A DNA stretch of 64,000 bases, taken from contig NZ_JAANAT010000004.1 of the NCBI RefSeq assembly GCF_011089895.1, positions 186,001 to 250,000 on the forward strand. Reading direction: 5' to 3'. The notes below the pieces were generated by a model. That model saw nothing but the letters and a program-made list of their open reading frames with translations. It was not told where the DNA came from and searched no databases. Shown in pieces: positions 1-7,842 of the stretch (the first letter of the stretch is position 1; the number at the start of each line of letters is the position of its first letter). A program made the translations under genes and the position numbers. This stretch comes from Mucilaginibacter inviolabilis (GTDB lineage: Bacteria; Bacteroidota; Bacteroidia; Sphingobacteriales; Sphingobacteriaceae).

Positions 1-1084
1 AAGTAGTTATAACTCCTTTATGGTCCGAAGGCCATGTTCCTGTTGGCTTCAAAAAAGGATTGGTATACGTAGCATCTTCATACCCCTGGCCCCTTACAAT
101 GGAACCTGATGGCCCGAATACGATAGACTCGTTTACGTTTACCCTGTTATAATTGTCGGCATAATAAATATAATCAATGCGGTCGCGCTCATCGGCATCC
201 GGTGCCCATACCAGTGATGATAACTTGGCGCTGGTGTTAAAAGCGGCCCAGGTAAATCCTGGGTATTTTACCGGATCGGGGTTTTTAACCCGGTATGAAT
301 CCTGGTAGCCTGCTCCATATAACTTAACACTGCCTTGCCAGGGCACAATGGTGCCGTGGTGATCAAACAAATCCTTTTGTGCCTTAACCCAATCTAAATG
401 CGATGGTTCATTAAAATCTCCCCCTAATATAACAATCCTTCCATTGTCCCTTTCCTGTTTGGCATCGCTTACAAAGGCGCTTAGCTCTTCGTCACGGGTT
501 GATTTCAGGTTGGCTGCCAAAACGCTATCTACGTTGGTAACCGGCGCGGCTATTTTATTAAAGGTTACACCATCATAGCCCCGTGGCAGGTAACAGGCGT
601 AATTGGTATAGTCTAAATGGGCCGAGTAAAGGGTAACCTGTGTGGTAGAATTCAGATTAACAGTGGCTTTATCAAAAGCATTGCCATAGATATTGGTTTT
701 AAATGAAGCAATTGGATATTTTGATACAATACCCACATTATAGTCATAAAACGAATAAAAAGTATACCCCTTTGCCTTTAAAGCCGCTACAATGCGTTCA
801 CTAAACTTAGTGCTGTTATAATTTCGAACCTCGCTTAAGGTTATGAGATCGGCGCCTGATTGAATAATAGCATCAACAATACCATCAAATCCACCGCTTA
901 CTGATGTACCTTCCTGCCAGGTATTTAATTGCAAAACTTTTAGTGTAACGGAGTCTGCCGCGATTGCCTGCGTTGTTTGAGCCTTAACCGGCTTTATACT
1001 ATCTGATGCAAAAGATGAGGATGCTTTTTTGCAGTTTAAAAGCAAGAGTGATGAAAGTAATGGGATGAGGTAGCTTTTTTTCAT
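1..1084 (-). CDS. Endonuclease/exonuclease/phosphatase family lipoprotein (3' end cut by window)
   Basis: The reading frame starts at 1084 and runs off the left edge, so the C-terminus is missing. The N-terminus is a lipoprotein signal (MKKSYLIPLLSSLLLLNCKK), so the protein is probably anchored outside the inner membrane. EEP-fold motifs appear in order: LQLNTW, LSEVRNYN (the catalytic Glu motif), YSAHLDY, ILGGDFNEPSH (metal and catalytic Asp/Asn), RIDYIYY and a terminal SDHKGV. These are the metal-dependent phosphodiesterase motifs shared by DNase I-like nucleases and sphingomyelinases, so the exact substrate cannot be told. A CAAACGTTTG palindrome lies about 160 bp upstream. Confidence 0.85.
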   Translation of the reverse strand, partial: MKKSYLIPLLSSLLLLNCKKASSSFASDSIKPVKAQTTQAIAADSVTLKVLQLNTWQEGTSVSGGFDGIVDAIIQSGADLITLSEVRNYNSTKFSERIVAALKAKGYTFYSFYDYNVGIVSKYPIASFKTNIYGNAFDKATVNLNSTTQVTLYSAHLDYTNYACYLPRGYDGVTFNKIAAPVTNVDSVLAANLKSTRDEELSAFVSDAKQERDNGRIVILGGDFNEPSHLDWVKAQKDLFDHHGTIVPWQGSVKLYGAGYQDSYRVKNPDPVKYPGFTWAAFNTSAKLSSLVWAPDADERDRIDYIYYADNYNRVNVNESIVFGPSGSIVRGQGYEDATYTNPFLKPTGTWPSDHKGVITT

Positions 1085-1242
1085 TTGATGATTCTTATTT
1101 AAATACAAAGCAATACATACACTATTGGGATAATATTATTTTTATATTATATCATGTGTAAAATAGTAATGTTTATGTCTTGGTTTCTGGCTTCTGTCTT
1201 TGCTAAAATTACTGATCGTTAGTTATTAAAATAAGTGTTTAA

Positions 1243-1252
1243 CAAACGTTTG
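1243..1252. promoter_or_regulatory. LacI-type operator-like palindrome CAAACGTTTG
   Basis: This is a perfect 10-bp palindrome upstream of the EEP lipoprotein gene. The same core occurs at 7762, 10246 and 11486; the last two flank the LacI-type regulator and its downstream kinase. LacI-family operators are typically palindromes with a central CG, so this may be a further site of that regulator. The link is an inference. Confidence 0.4.
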
Positions 1253-1369
1253 TGTTGCTTTTAATATGGAGTGAGGGGCGGCTAGTGTGGATTAAAAAGA
1301 GCGTGAGGACGGTGCGATTCCCCTCTTGAGAGAGTAATAGCTCATGATTAGACATTAGCCAAAAAGGGG

Positions 1370-1442
1370 TGTCATGCTGAGCTCCGTCGAAGCATGGTGG
1401 GCAGGCCCCTGCGCTCTACCCTTCGACGGGCTCAGGGTGACA
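1370..1442. repeat. REP-like inverted repeat (TGTCA..CTGAGC..GTCGAAG)
   Basis: The left arm at 1370-1401 (TGTCATGCTGAGC then GTCGAAGCATG) pairs imperfectly with the right arm at 1416-1442 (CCTTCGACGGGCTCAGG then GTGACA). The arms are about 27 nt with a short spacer. It resembles the dispersed extragenic palindromes common in Bacteroidota genomes. It carries no transposase. Confidence 0.7.
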
Positions 1443-1593
1443 GGCCATTTTTTTCAAGCTCCCGCGAGATTAGTGATAGCGTATCTCGTGGGTGATTTGT
1501 AGTAAGCTTTCAGCTTACGTCAGCTGAAAGCTGAACCATGTATCCCGCGAGCTGGAAGCTCGCAGGAGCGAAGAACAAAAGGGCCACTGATGA

Positions 1594-2514
1594 TTACCGT
1601 GCAGTAAGTTCCAAAAACTGCTGGATGAGTAAGCCAACCGTATCCGGTGCATCTTCCAAACTATAATGGCCAACGTTTGGCAGTTCATAAACCGATCCCC
1701 GAGGAAATGCCGAACGAAAAAGCGGGATAAAGTGTTTTCCGTGCAAGGTTTTATCCTCAGCACCCCAGATGCATAGTGCAGGGAGCTTGCCAATGCTTCT
1801 TTTAGCCTCATCAGATGGTTCTTCAAAAATGTGCGCGCCAATGGCAAAACCTTTTGCCCAGCCAAGTGCGCCGCGGCTTTCTTTCGGGGTGGTAAAGGCT
1901 GCACGGTAGGCCTCTATCCAGGTATTGGTGATCAGGTTGTTCTGTTCAAAACCATTCAGTTTAAGCGTACTTAAGATATGGTAATGGATCTCATTTAATA
2001 CTGTCCCGAGCTTTCCGGATGCTTCGGCCTGCATGATCCATTGAAACCAGGGCGATTCCTTGGTGTTGGCTTCTAATGCTTTACCTAATTCGGGCTGACC
2101 AAAGGGGAGGGGAGTGTTTACACTAATTACCCGGGCAATACGATCCGATTGCCGAGCTGCCAGGCCCATACCTACCGGTCCGCCAAAATCATGCATAACA
2201 AGGGTGATGTCCCGGAGATTAAGGTCGAGCACTAACTTTTCAATATTATGAATATGGTCCTGCAGCCAGTAAGTCCGGTTTTGTGGAGTTTCACTTTTCC
2301 CAAAGCCCATATGATCGGGTACAATTACCCGATAGCTGCCGGAAAGCTGGTGAATCAAATGTCTGTATAAATAGCCCCAGGTGGGTTCGCCATGCAGGCA
2401 AAGTACCACTGCGCCCTGACCTTCGTCGGCATAATGCATGTTAAATCCCGGAGCCTGTGTAAAGTGGGGGGTAAATGGAAAGCTTCCATCAAAGGTTTCA
2501 TTTATAGCTATCAT
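1594..2514 (-). CDS. Alpha/beta hydrolase, haloalkane dehalogenase-like
   Basis: This 306-residue alpha/beta hydrolase has the oxyanion segment HGEPTW at 41-46, the nucleophile elbow VMHDFGGPVG with Asp109, an acid Asp254 in WGAEDK, and the catalytic His283 in NVGHY. An Asp nucleophile and HGEPTW point to the haloalkane dehalogenase/epoxide hydrolase branch. The Trp that normally follows the nucleophile and binds halide is Phe110 here, so dehalogenase activity is uncertain. The gene follows a tetR gene on the same strand after 48 bp, probably as one unit with it. Confidence 0.8.
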   Translation of the reverse strand: MIAINETFDGSFPFTPHFTQAPGFNMHYADEGQGAVVLCLHGEPTWGYLYRHLIHQLSGSYRVIVPDHMGFGKSETPQNRTYWLQDHIHNIEKLVLDLNLRDITLVMHDFGGPVGMGLAARQSDRIARVISVNTPLPFGQPELGKALEANTKESPWFQWIMQAEASGKLGTVLNEIHYHILSTLKLNGFEQNNLITNTWIEAYRAAFTTPKESRGALGWAKGFAIGAHIFEEPSDEAKRSIGKLPALCIWGAEDKTLHGKHFIPLFRSAFPRGSVYELPNVGHYSLEDAPDTVGLLIQQFLELTAR

Positions 2515-2562
2515 GTATGTAAAATTATATAGAGTTATCTATTTTTTATAAGTCAAAAAAAA

Positions 2563-3126
2563 TCAGCCAATCATTTGGCTCAGAAATTTTTTCACGTTTT
2601 CCAAAGCCAGCGTGTTCCTGCTGATGGTGGTACTTACCGTAGCGCCTTCTATCATCAGGAAAAGGGTATCGGCAAGCAGTTGAGTATCCAAAACCCTCTT
2701 TGTTTCCAATTGCTCAAAAAGCCCGGTTATCAAAGCGCGTTGTTTTTCTTTATAAACGTCGGCTATCTTTAGCACTTTGGTATCATTGGCGCCTACTTCG
2801 GCAGCAATTTTTATAAAGGGACAGCCCGCGAAATCAGAATTAACCTGCTGACTGATCCGGTAATCAATAAATTTAAACAGCTTGTCTTTTGGGTTGCTGA
2901 GTCCCTTGCTGATGTTTTCGAATCCGGCAAATGATTCTTCTTCCTGTTTTTTCAAATAGGCTACCAGCAGCTCATTTTTTGACGGGAAGTGATTATACAG
3001 GGAACCAATGGCGATATCCGCCTCGGCAATAATTTGATTGATGCCGGTTTGATTGAATCCCTGGTGCGAAAAAAGATCCGATGCTACATTCAGTATCCGG
3101 TCCCTAACTTTTATTTTATCTGACAT
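2563..3126 (-). CDS. TetR/AcrR family transcriptional regulator
   Basis: This 187-residue protein has an N-terminal TetR helix-turn-helix: residues 6-50 read VRDRILNVASDLFSHQGFNQ through GSLYNHFPSKNELL, with the typical YNHFPSK recognition-helix end. The C-terminal ligand domain is divergent. It lies immediately upstream of the hydrolase on the same strand, which suggests autoregulation and control of that hydrolase by a small substrate-like ligand. The effector cannot be read from the sequence. Confidence 0.9.
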   Translation of the reverse strand: MSDKIKVRDRILNVASDLFSHQGFNQTGINQIIAEADIAIGSLYNHFPSKNELLVAYLKKQEEESFAGFENISKGLSNPKDKLFKFIDYRISQQVNSDFAGCPFIKIAAEVGANDTKVLKIADVYKEKQRALITGLFEQLETKRVLDTQLLADTLFLMIEGATVSTTISRNTLALENVKKFLSQMIG

Positions 3127-3210
3127 AAAATTAATGTTGGGACAAATGTAAATAATGTTTTATAAAATAGATAGATCTATATAAAAATAAATTATAACAA
3201 GTTGCCAAAA

Positions 3211-5661
3211 TTAATTTTTCACCCGGTCGCTTTCCTCGCCTGCACCTGTTTGATTGTGCTTGCGCTGATCCTTCACCGTATTTCCAAAGCGCATACTTAA
3301 AGTAAGCAGTGCGGCACGTGAATCTTTCAGTGTGCGGAAACTGGCATTTGTTTGATACAGATTGTTGATAGCGCCCTGGTTAATATTGGTATTTAAAAGG
3401 TCGCTGATACTGAGTTTTAGCGTAGTACGCGGCGACAGGGTCTTGGCCACGGCTATGTTGAGGCGGCCCCTGGCAGCCAGCGTGAACTGGGCATCGGTCT
3501 GTTTACTTTGATACTTGCCGTCTGTTTGTAAAGTCCATCCTTTATTAAGCTTGAACTGCAGTACCGCCTGCCCGGAGAAACTGGTGCTATGGTTGTTTAA
3601 AGTACCGGTGTAAAAATCGCTGGCCTGCCGAAGCTGCCATACATCCCCGCTCAATTCCAGACGAAACCACTTCGCCGGATCGAAACTGGCATCTGCATTT
3701 AGATCATACAATTGCGTGTTCCCGATATTTCCCGGGCGATCATAATAATACCCGTTACGGATCTCTATGGTTTCTGTTGATCGGTCGTGGATATTGGTAT
3801 AGGTCATGGTTACCGAAATCCTGTCTTTATAAATATAACCCAACTCAAAGTCGCCCGAGTACGAAGGCCGCAGGTATGGGTTCCCGATATACAAGGTATA
3901 TTTATCCAGCGGAGAAATAAAGGGATTCAAATCCTGATAATAAGGGCGCTCTATCCGGCGTCCATAGGTCATTTTTAGTTGGTGATCACCCAGGGTATCC
4001 AGTTTATACAAAAGATAAAAGGTTGGGAACAGACCCGTGTAATTGCGTTTAAAGGCAGAGTCGGCCTTTTGCGCGTTGCCCAACTGATGACCGCGCGAAT
4101 CTGTGTTTTCCACCCGGAGACCCGCCTGTATGTTTAGTCTTTTAAAATCCTTATTTAAATTGATGTAACCGGCATTAATGGCCTCTTTATATAAGAAATG
4201 ATTGGTCTTATCATCGTCCGTAATGGCATTTCCGTTTACGATATCAAAATAATTGGCCTGGTTATCGGTGTTGGTGAAGCTGCTTTTCACGCCCGCCTCC
4301 AGTTTCAAGCCTCCGGCTAATGGTTGGCTATAATCCGCTTTGGCCGAATAGATATGAATAGCTGTAGGAAGCCTGCCATTAAGCTGATCCATAGAGCCCG
4401 AACCCGTTGTGGCATAACTTTGGTTTAAAAAAGTTTGGTTATTGTCCGTCGCAAAAGCCAGGTAATCCAGGTTGGTCGTTATTTCAGGTCCATCTTTTTT
4501 AAAGGTATGCCTGTAATTTAGATTAACGCTGCCGTTTTTAAATTGGCCCAGTTCCTTATTTTTTGAAATGATGGAAGAATCGGGCCTGCCCGCAGCATCT
4601 GATAATTGCCCTTTGCTGTTATTAAGCTGATCTGGCGAGCGGATGATACCATTTAACAGCACGCCAATAGTAGTATTTTCAGATGCATAAAGGTCCATAC
4701 CCAGTTTGGCATTGTATCCGCTGCTTGTAGTGCGGATGTACGAGTTCTGGCTGAATGCACCGGATGGCTGCCCGGCGTTATAAAAGTAGTTGCGGTTGAT
4801 GTCTACATCATTAAAACCATTGCTGAAAGTATAAGCAAAGGTGCCGAACACGTTGATCTTATCCTTACGGTAATTAAAATCCATGCTGTTATTGGTAGCC
4901 GTGTACCGGCTTTGACGCAAACCAAGGCTCAGCCCCAGGTTAAACCCTTTCACTTTGGTCTTTTTGGTTTTAATGTTGATGATACCGGCGGTACCGGCTG
5001 CATCGTATTTGGCTGGGGGATTGGTCATCAGCTCGATCTGCGATAAGGTTGATGAAGGCATCGAGCGCAGGTAGTTTTCCAGGTCGCTACCAGAAAGGTA
5101 AGTCGGTTTATCATCTATATAGATCGCTACGCCGGATTTGCCATGAAAACTAATCTGCCCGGCCTGGTCAATGGCAACACCCGGCGACTTTTCCAGCACA
5201 TCCAGCGCAGTGGTGCCTGCATTGCTGATCAGTGCATCTACATTAACGACCGTGCGGTCGATCTTTTGCTCCAGGAATGCCTTTCTGGATGTGACTATCA
5301 CTTCCTTTAAAATTTGGGCCGACGTTTGCATCGTGATCTGGTTTAAACTGATCAGCAGATGCTGCGCATCAACTGTGATACCTCCGCTTTGATAAGGCAT
5401 CAGGCCAATGGAAGTAACTTTTATGCAAAAGGTGCCGGCACTGTTTATACCAATGTTAAAACTTCCATCTTTAAGTGTAAGTTTATATTTTACTGTCACA
5501 GAATCTTTTAGCCGCATGAGGGATACCGTAGCGCCTTCAACGGGGCGACCATTTGCATCTGCAACCTTCCCGGATATTGTACCGTTGATGGTTTGGGCGA
5601 TTAGAAAATTTGGGGTAAAGCAAAGCCCTATGGCCAAAAATGCCATGATAAATATTTTCAT
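3211..5661 (-). CDS. Outer membrane receptor, TonB-dependent type with CarboxypepD-reg domain
   Basis: This 816-residue protein has a signal peptide ending FLIAQ. A carboxypeptidase-regulatory-like domain follows at about 25-110 (GTISGKVADANGRPVEGATV), then a plug-like region at about 120-235 (VLEKSPGVAIDQAG, GTAGIINIKTKK), then a long beta-barrel with alternating aromatic strands. The barrel matches the outer-membrane beta-barrel type common in Bacteroidota rather than classical SusC. It is the last gene of the sigma/anti-sigma operon, so it probably responds to that signalling pair. The substrate is unknown. Confidence 0.87.
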   Translation of the reverse strand: MKIFIMAFLAIGLCFTPNFLIAQTINGTISGKVADANGRPVEGATVSLMRLKDSVTVKYKLTLKDGSFNIGINSAGTFCIKVTSIGLMPYQSGGITVDAQHLLISLNQITMQTSAQILKEVIVTSRKAFLEQKIDRTVVNVDALISNAGTTALDVLEKSPGVAIDQAGQISFHGKSGVAIYIDDKPTYLSGSDLENYLRSMPSSTLSQIELMTNPPAKYDAAGTAGIINIKTKKTKVKGFNLGLSLGLRQSRYTATNNSMDFNYRKDKINVFGTFAYTFSNGFNDVDINRNYFYNAGQPSGAFSQNSYIRTTSSGYNAKLGMDLYASENTTIGVLLNGIIRSPDQLNNSKGQLSDAAGRPDSSIISKNKELGQFKNGSVNLNYRHTFKKDGPEITTNLDYLAFATDNNQTFLNQSYATTGSGSMDQLNGRLPTAIHIYSAKADYSQPLAGGLKLEAGVKSSFTNTDNQANYFDIVNGNAITDDDKTNHFLYKEAINAGYINLNKDFKRLNIQAGLRVENTDSRGHQLGNAQKADSAFKRNYTGLFPTFYLLYKLDTLGDHQLKMTYGRRIERPYYQDLNPFISPLDKYTLYIGNPYLRPSYSGDFELGYIYKDRISVTMTYTNIHDRSTETIEIRNGYYYDRPGNIGNTQLYDLNADASFDPAKWFRLELSGDVWQLRQASDFYTGTLNNHSTSFSGQAVLQFKLNKGWTLQTDGKYQSKQTDAQFTLAARGRLNIAVAKTLSPRTTLKLSISDLLNTNINQGAINNLYQTNASFRTLKDSRAALLTLSMRFGNTVKDQRKHNQTGAGEESDRVKN

Positions 5662-5716
5662 ACAAGTGTTTTAATTAAGTGGAAACCGGACCGGTTTAAG
5701 TAATAAACGGGACGGG

Positions 5717-6061
5717 TTAATTCTGCACAAGCATATCGCTAATACCCTGGCACATTTTCCTGATACGAAAAATAGCAGCAGCAGAATTTGCCTGCTTATC
5801 GGCCGTAATTAATAGATCACCTTCCGAGGTTTTAATCCGGAAATCGGCATTTTCTGTCCGGAGTATGTTGGCGCAACTATCCATATACCCGGTTACTTTC
5901 GGCGTTATTCCGGCGTAAAAGGATGCTTTGAAAGTATACCTGGTTTCCGAGTCTTTTATGGACAAAACCGTTTCGCCCTTACGTTGATTTTGAATGAAAA
6001 AGGCAAAACAAATGCATAGCAATAGCAAGGCGGTAATAATTACCGGAGTTAATTTTTTCAT
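5717..6061 (-). CDS. Small single-pass membrane/periplasmic protein, unknown family
   Basis: The protein has 114 residues with one hydrophobic segment at about 6-23 (VIITALLLLCICFAFFI), then a soluble, probably extracytoplasmic part with two cysteines (residues about 63 and 103). I do not recognise a family. It lies 55 bp upstream of the receptor gene and 84 bp downstream of the 145-residue membrane protein on the same strand, so it is probably part of the sigma-factor operon. It could be an accessory protein of the receptor or of stress signalling; nothing in the sequence decides this. Confidence 0.65.
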   Translation of the reverse strand: MKKLTPVIITALLLLCICFAFFIQNQRKGETVLSIKDSETRYTFKASFYAGITPKVTGYMDSCANILRTENADFRIKTSEGDLLITADKQANSAAAIFRIRKMCQGISDMLVQN

Positions 6062-6145
6062 CTTTAACGTGTTAATGTTGACAGAAAAGGCATAGCATTC
6101 CCATGCCCTTAAGATTTTTTACTTTTGAAAAGAAGTTTGGAGGTA

Positions 6146-6583
6146 TTACTTATTGAGGCGGCTGACTAACAGGAAATGGCCGAGAAAACCTATGGCCAAA
6201 CAAAACGCGATAACCATGAGGGCATAGATATCTGTGAGATGATAACAGCCGATGATGCCAAGCCCGGCAGCAATTCCGCAAAGTGCGCAGAACCATTTGA
6301 GGCTGTTCCTGAACTCATTTTTACCAGTTGCCATCAACTGTGTAACTACGGTTTCCGGGGTACCCATTTCTACAATCTTTTTCTTAAGGCTGTTATCCAG
6401 AAAGAGCCTGATCATTGTTAGAATAAAACTCGTAGCCATAAAGATCATCAGCAGGATAACAATATCGCGCACAAATTCTTCGAAGGTGCCCTTGTCGCTC
6501 ATTAAATTGGTGCTGCTTTGTGCCTGCGCTCCAAAAGCGGCTGAGAACAACAGCAGGGTTACATATATCTTTTTCTTTTTCAT
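6146..6583 (-). CDS. Small multi-pass membrane protein, unknown family
   Basis: This 145-residue protein has a cleavable-looking signal (MKKKKIYVTLLLFSAAFGAQ) and then about three transmembrane helices at roughly 36-62, 96-115 and 119-140. The segment between the first two helices is charged and probably cytoplasmic. No family was recognised. It sits 46 bp downstream of the anti-sigma gene, co-directional with it, and a GACCGGTTA box lies just upstream at 6611. Membership of the sigma-factor operon is inferred from position. Confidence 0.65.
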   Translation of the reverse strand: MKKKKIYVTLLLFSAAFGAQAQSSTNLMSDKGTFEEFVRDIVILLMIFMATSFILTMIRLFLDNSLKKKIVEMGTPETVVTQLMATGKNEFRNSLKWFCALCGIAAGLGIIGCYHLTDIYALMVIAFCLAIGFLGHFLLVSRLNK

Positions 6584-6628
6584 GTTTTTATAATTTGCTT
6601 TTATACCAGATGAGACCGGTTACCCGGA

Positions 6629-7084
6629 TTATAGTTGCAATGTTTTTGTATTTAAAAGTGTGTGTACCTGCTTTTGATGGTTTTTAACCATTTCAACACC
6701 CTGGAAAATCAGGATAACCACTGCCGCGGTAATTGCCGTTGCTGTGAGCACTGTTGACACACTCGTGATAGTCGCCTCTATATAAGATGAGAAGAATAGT
6801 GCTAACGAGGCAATCAACATGACAGAAAACACGGATATCAAAACCGCTGCCCATGGGAACGCGCGTTTCGGCTCTGGTAACTGCTCCAGTACAAGATTGG
6901 TAAGGTTAAAATCAAACTGGGGTTTTGCCTGGTTGTGGATGCCGTTAAAAAGCAGCTGGTAGTTGGCGATGTTTGTTTGGCAGTCAACGCAGTTTTGCAC
7001 ATGTGTTTTCAACTGATCACTGATGGTTTCCGGTTCAGCTACATAAAGCTGTATCTCGGTATCGGTAAGATGTGCTGTTATCAT
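6629..7084 (-). CDS. Anti-sigma factor with zinc-finger-like N-terminus
   Basis: The 151-residue protein begins with a short helical domain containing HVQNCVDC, the HxxxCxxC pattern of zf-HC2/ZAS anti-sigma factors. Two transmembrane helices follow at about 79-103 and 112-135. Its start overlaps the end of the sigma gene by four bases (ATGA), typical of translationally coupled sigma/anti-sigma pairs. It presumably holds the ECF sigma factor at the membrane until a signal arrives. Confidence 0.82.
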   Translation of the reverse strand: MITAHLTDTEIQLYVAEPETISDQLKTHVQNCVDCQTNIANYQLLFNGIHNQAKPQFDFNLTNLVLEQLPEPKRAFPWAAVLISVFSVMLIASLALFFSSYIEATITSVSTVLTATAITAAVVILIFQGVEMVKNHQKQVHTLLNTKTLQL

Positions 7085-7674
7085 AACTCGTTCCTTTTAT
7101 ATTTTAATAAAATGTTTTCTTTCAGCGTTTTTCTTGCCCTGAAAAGGTAGTTTTTCACTGTGCCCTCTGGCAGGGATGTAATTTCAGCAATTTCGGCATA
7201 GCTTAGCTCTTCCTGGTGGTATAAGGAAATAAGCATTTTATAAAGTGGCTTAAGCTGTTCTATCTCTGTGTTAAGCAGAGCCGCCAGTTCCTTACCAAAC
7301 AGGATATCTTCGGTGTCATTCTTCAGATCCTCGCTAATGTGGTTTAGGGGCGACTCACTGTCTTCTCCAAAGTTATCCAGGAGTACCAGCTTCTTTTTCT
7401 CCAGGTAATGAAGACAGGTATTATAAGCGATCTGACCGATCCAGGTAGATAATTTAGATTGAAACTTAAAGCCACGAAGATTTTTGAAGGCCTTCAGGTA
7501 AACGTCCTGGGCAATGTCTTTCCGGTCGCCCGGGCTGCTGATCATTTTGAAGGTCATTTGCGCAACCAGTCCTTCCGTCTTTTTAATGATCAAACCAAAA
7601 GCATGGCGATCGCCGTTTAACACAGCTGTTACCAGGCGTTGATCGCTTAATTGTTCATCCTTTTGATTGCTCAC
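7081..7674 (-). CDS. RNA polymerase ECF-type sigma factor
   Basis: The 197-residue protein has region 2 at about 22-92 (GDRKDIAQDVYLKAFKNLRG, then STWIGQIAYNTCLHYLEKKK) and region 4 at about 145-190 (ELSYAEIAEITSLPEGTVKN, then FRARKTLKE). The start appears to be GTG (7674); no in-frame ATG lies close by. It heads a co-directional set of five genes ending with the outer membrane receptor. A GACCGGTTA box at 7684 lies just upstream and recurs in two gaps further down the operon. Confidence 0.92.
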   Translation of the reverse strand: MSNQKDEQLSDQRLVTAVLNGDRHAFGLIIKKTEGLVAQMTFKMISSPGDRKDIAQDVYLKAFKNLRGFKFQSKLSTWIGQIAYNTCLHYLEKKKLVLLDNFGEDSESPLNHISEDLKNDTEDILFGKELAALLNTEIEQLKPLYKMLISLYHQEELSYAEIAEITSLPEGTVKNYLFRARKTLKENILLKYKRNEL

Positions 7675-7683
7675 TGTTGATTA

Positions 7684-7692
7684 GACCGGTTA
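7684..7692 (-). promoter_or_regulatory. GACCGGTTA box, recurring in the sigma-factor operon
   Basis: Upstream of the sigma gene the minus strand reads TAACCGGTCTAAT. TAACCGGTCTCAT recurs ahead of the 145-residue gene (6611-6619), and TAAACCGGTCC ahead of the receptor gene (5686-5695). Three closely similar boxes each lie 10-30 nt before a start codon in one operon. They could be a regulator site or an ECF promoter part; this is inference. Confidence 0.35.
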
Positions 7693-7761
7693 ACGTAATT
7701 TATGTTGCAAATTATTTTTTGGCACAACTATAGTAGCGACCGAAATAAAACCCACAAGTAT

Positions 7762-7771
7762 CAAACGTTTG
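7762..7771. promoter_or_regulatory. LacI-type operator-like palindrome CAAACGTTTG
   Basis: This perfect palindrome lies between the divergent sigma-factor and threonine dehydrogenase genes, about 48 bp upstream of a TAATTTTC -7-like box of the dehydrogenase. The 12-mer CAAACGTTTGTG is shared with the site at 1243. It is a candidate target of the LacI regulator at 10.3-11.4 kb. Confidence 0.45.
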
Positions 7772-7842
7772 TGTAGAAATTGAAGGGTACCAACGGTCTT
7801 TTTTCAATTAATGATACCTAATTTTCGGCTTTGAAACCGGAT

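Larger units (their letters stand above)
1085..1593. other. Palindrome-rich intergenic region
   Basis: No convincing gene is seen in these 509 bases. They hold a CAAACGTTTG site (1243-1252), a long imperfect inverted repeat (1370-1442), and shorter inverted repeats at 1463-1492 (CCCGCGAGAT/ATCTCGTGGG) and 1505-1532 (AGCTTTCAGCT/AGCTGAAAGCT, perfect). Open frames crossing them are shadows of the neighbouring hydrolase or arise from the palindromes. Confidence 0.7.

Noticed and set aside
1515..1904. 129-residue minus-strand frame at the end of the hydrolase gene
   Set aside because: It overlaps the hydrolase coding region in another frame, is rich in residues produced by the palindromes, and has no recognisable domain.
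7831..7842. TTG start for threonine dehydrogenase
   Set aside because: The ATG at 7843 gives the usual distance to the Rossmann motif; the TTG only lengthens the frame by four codons.
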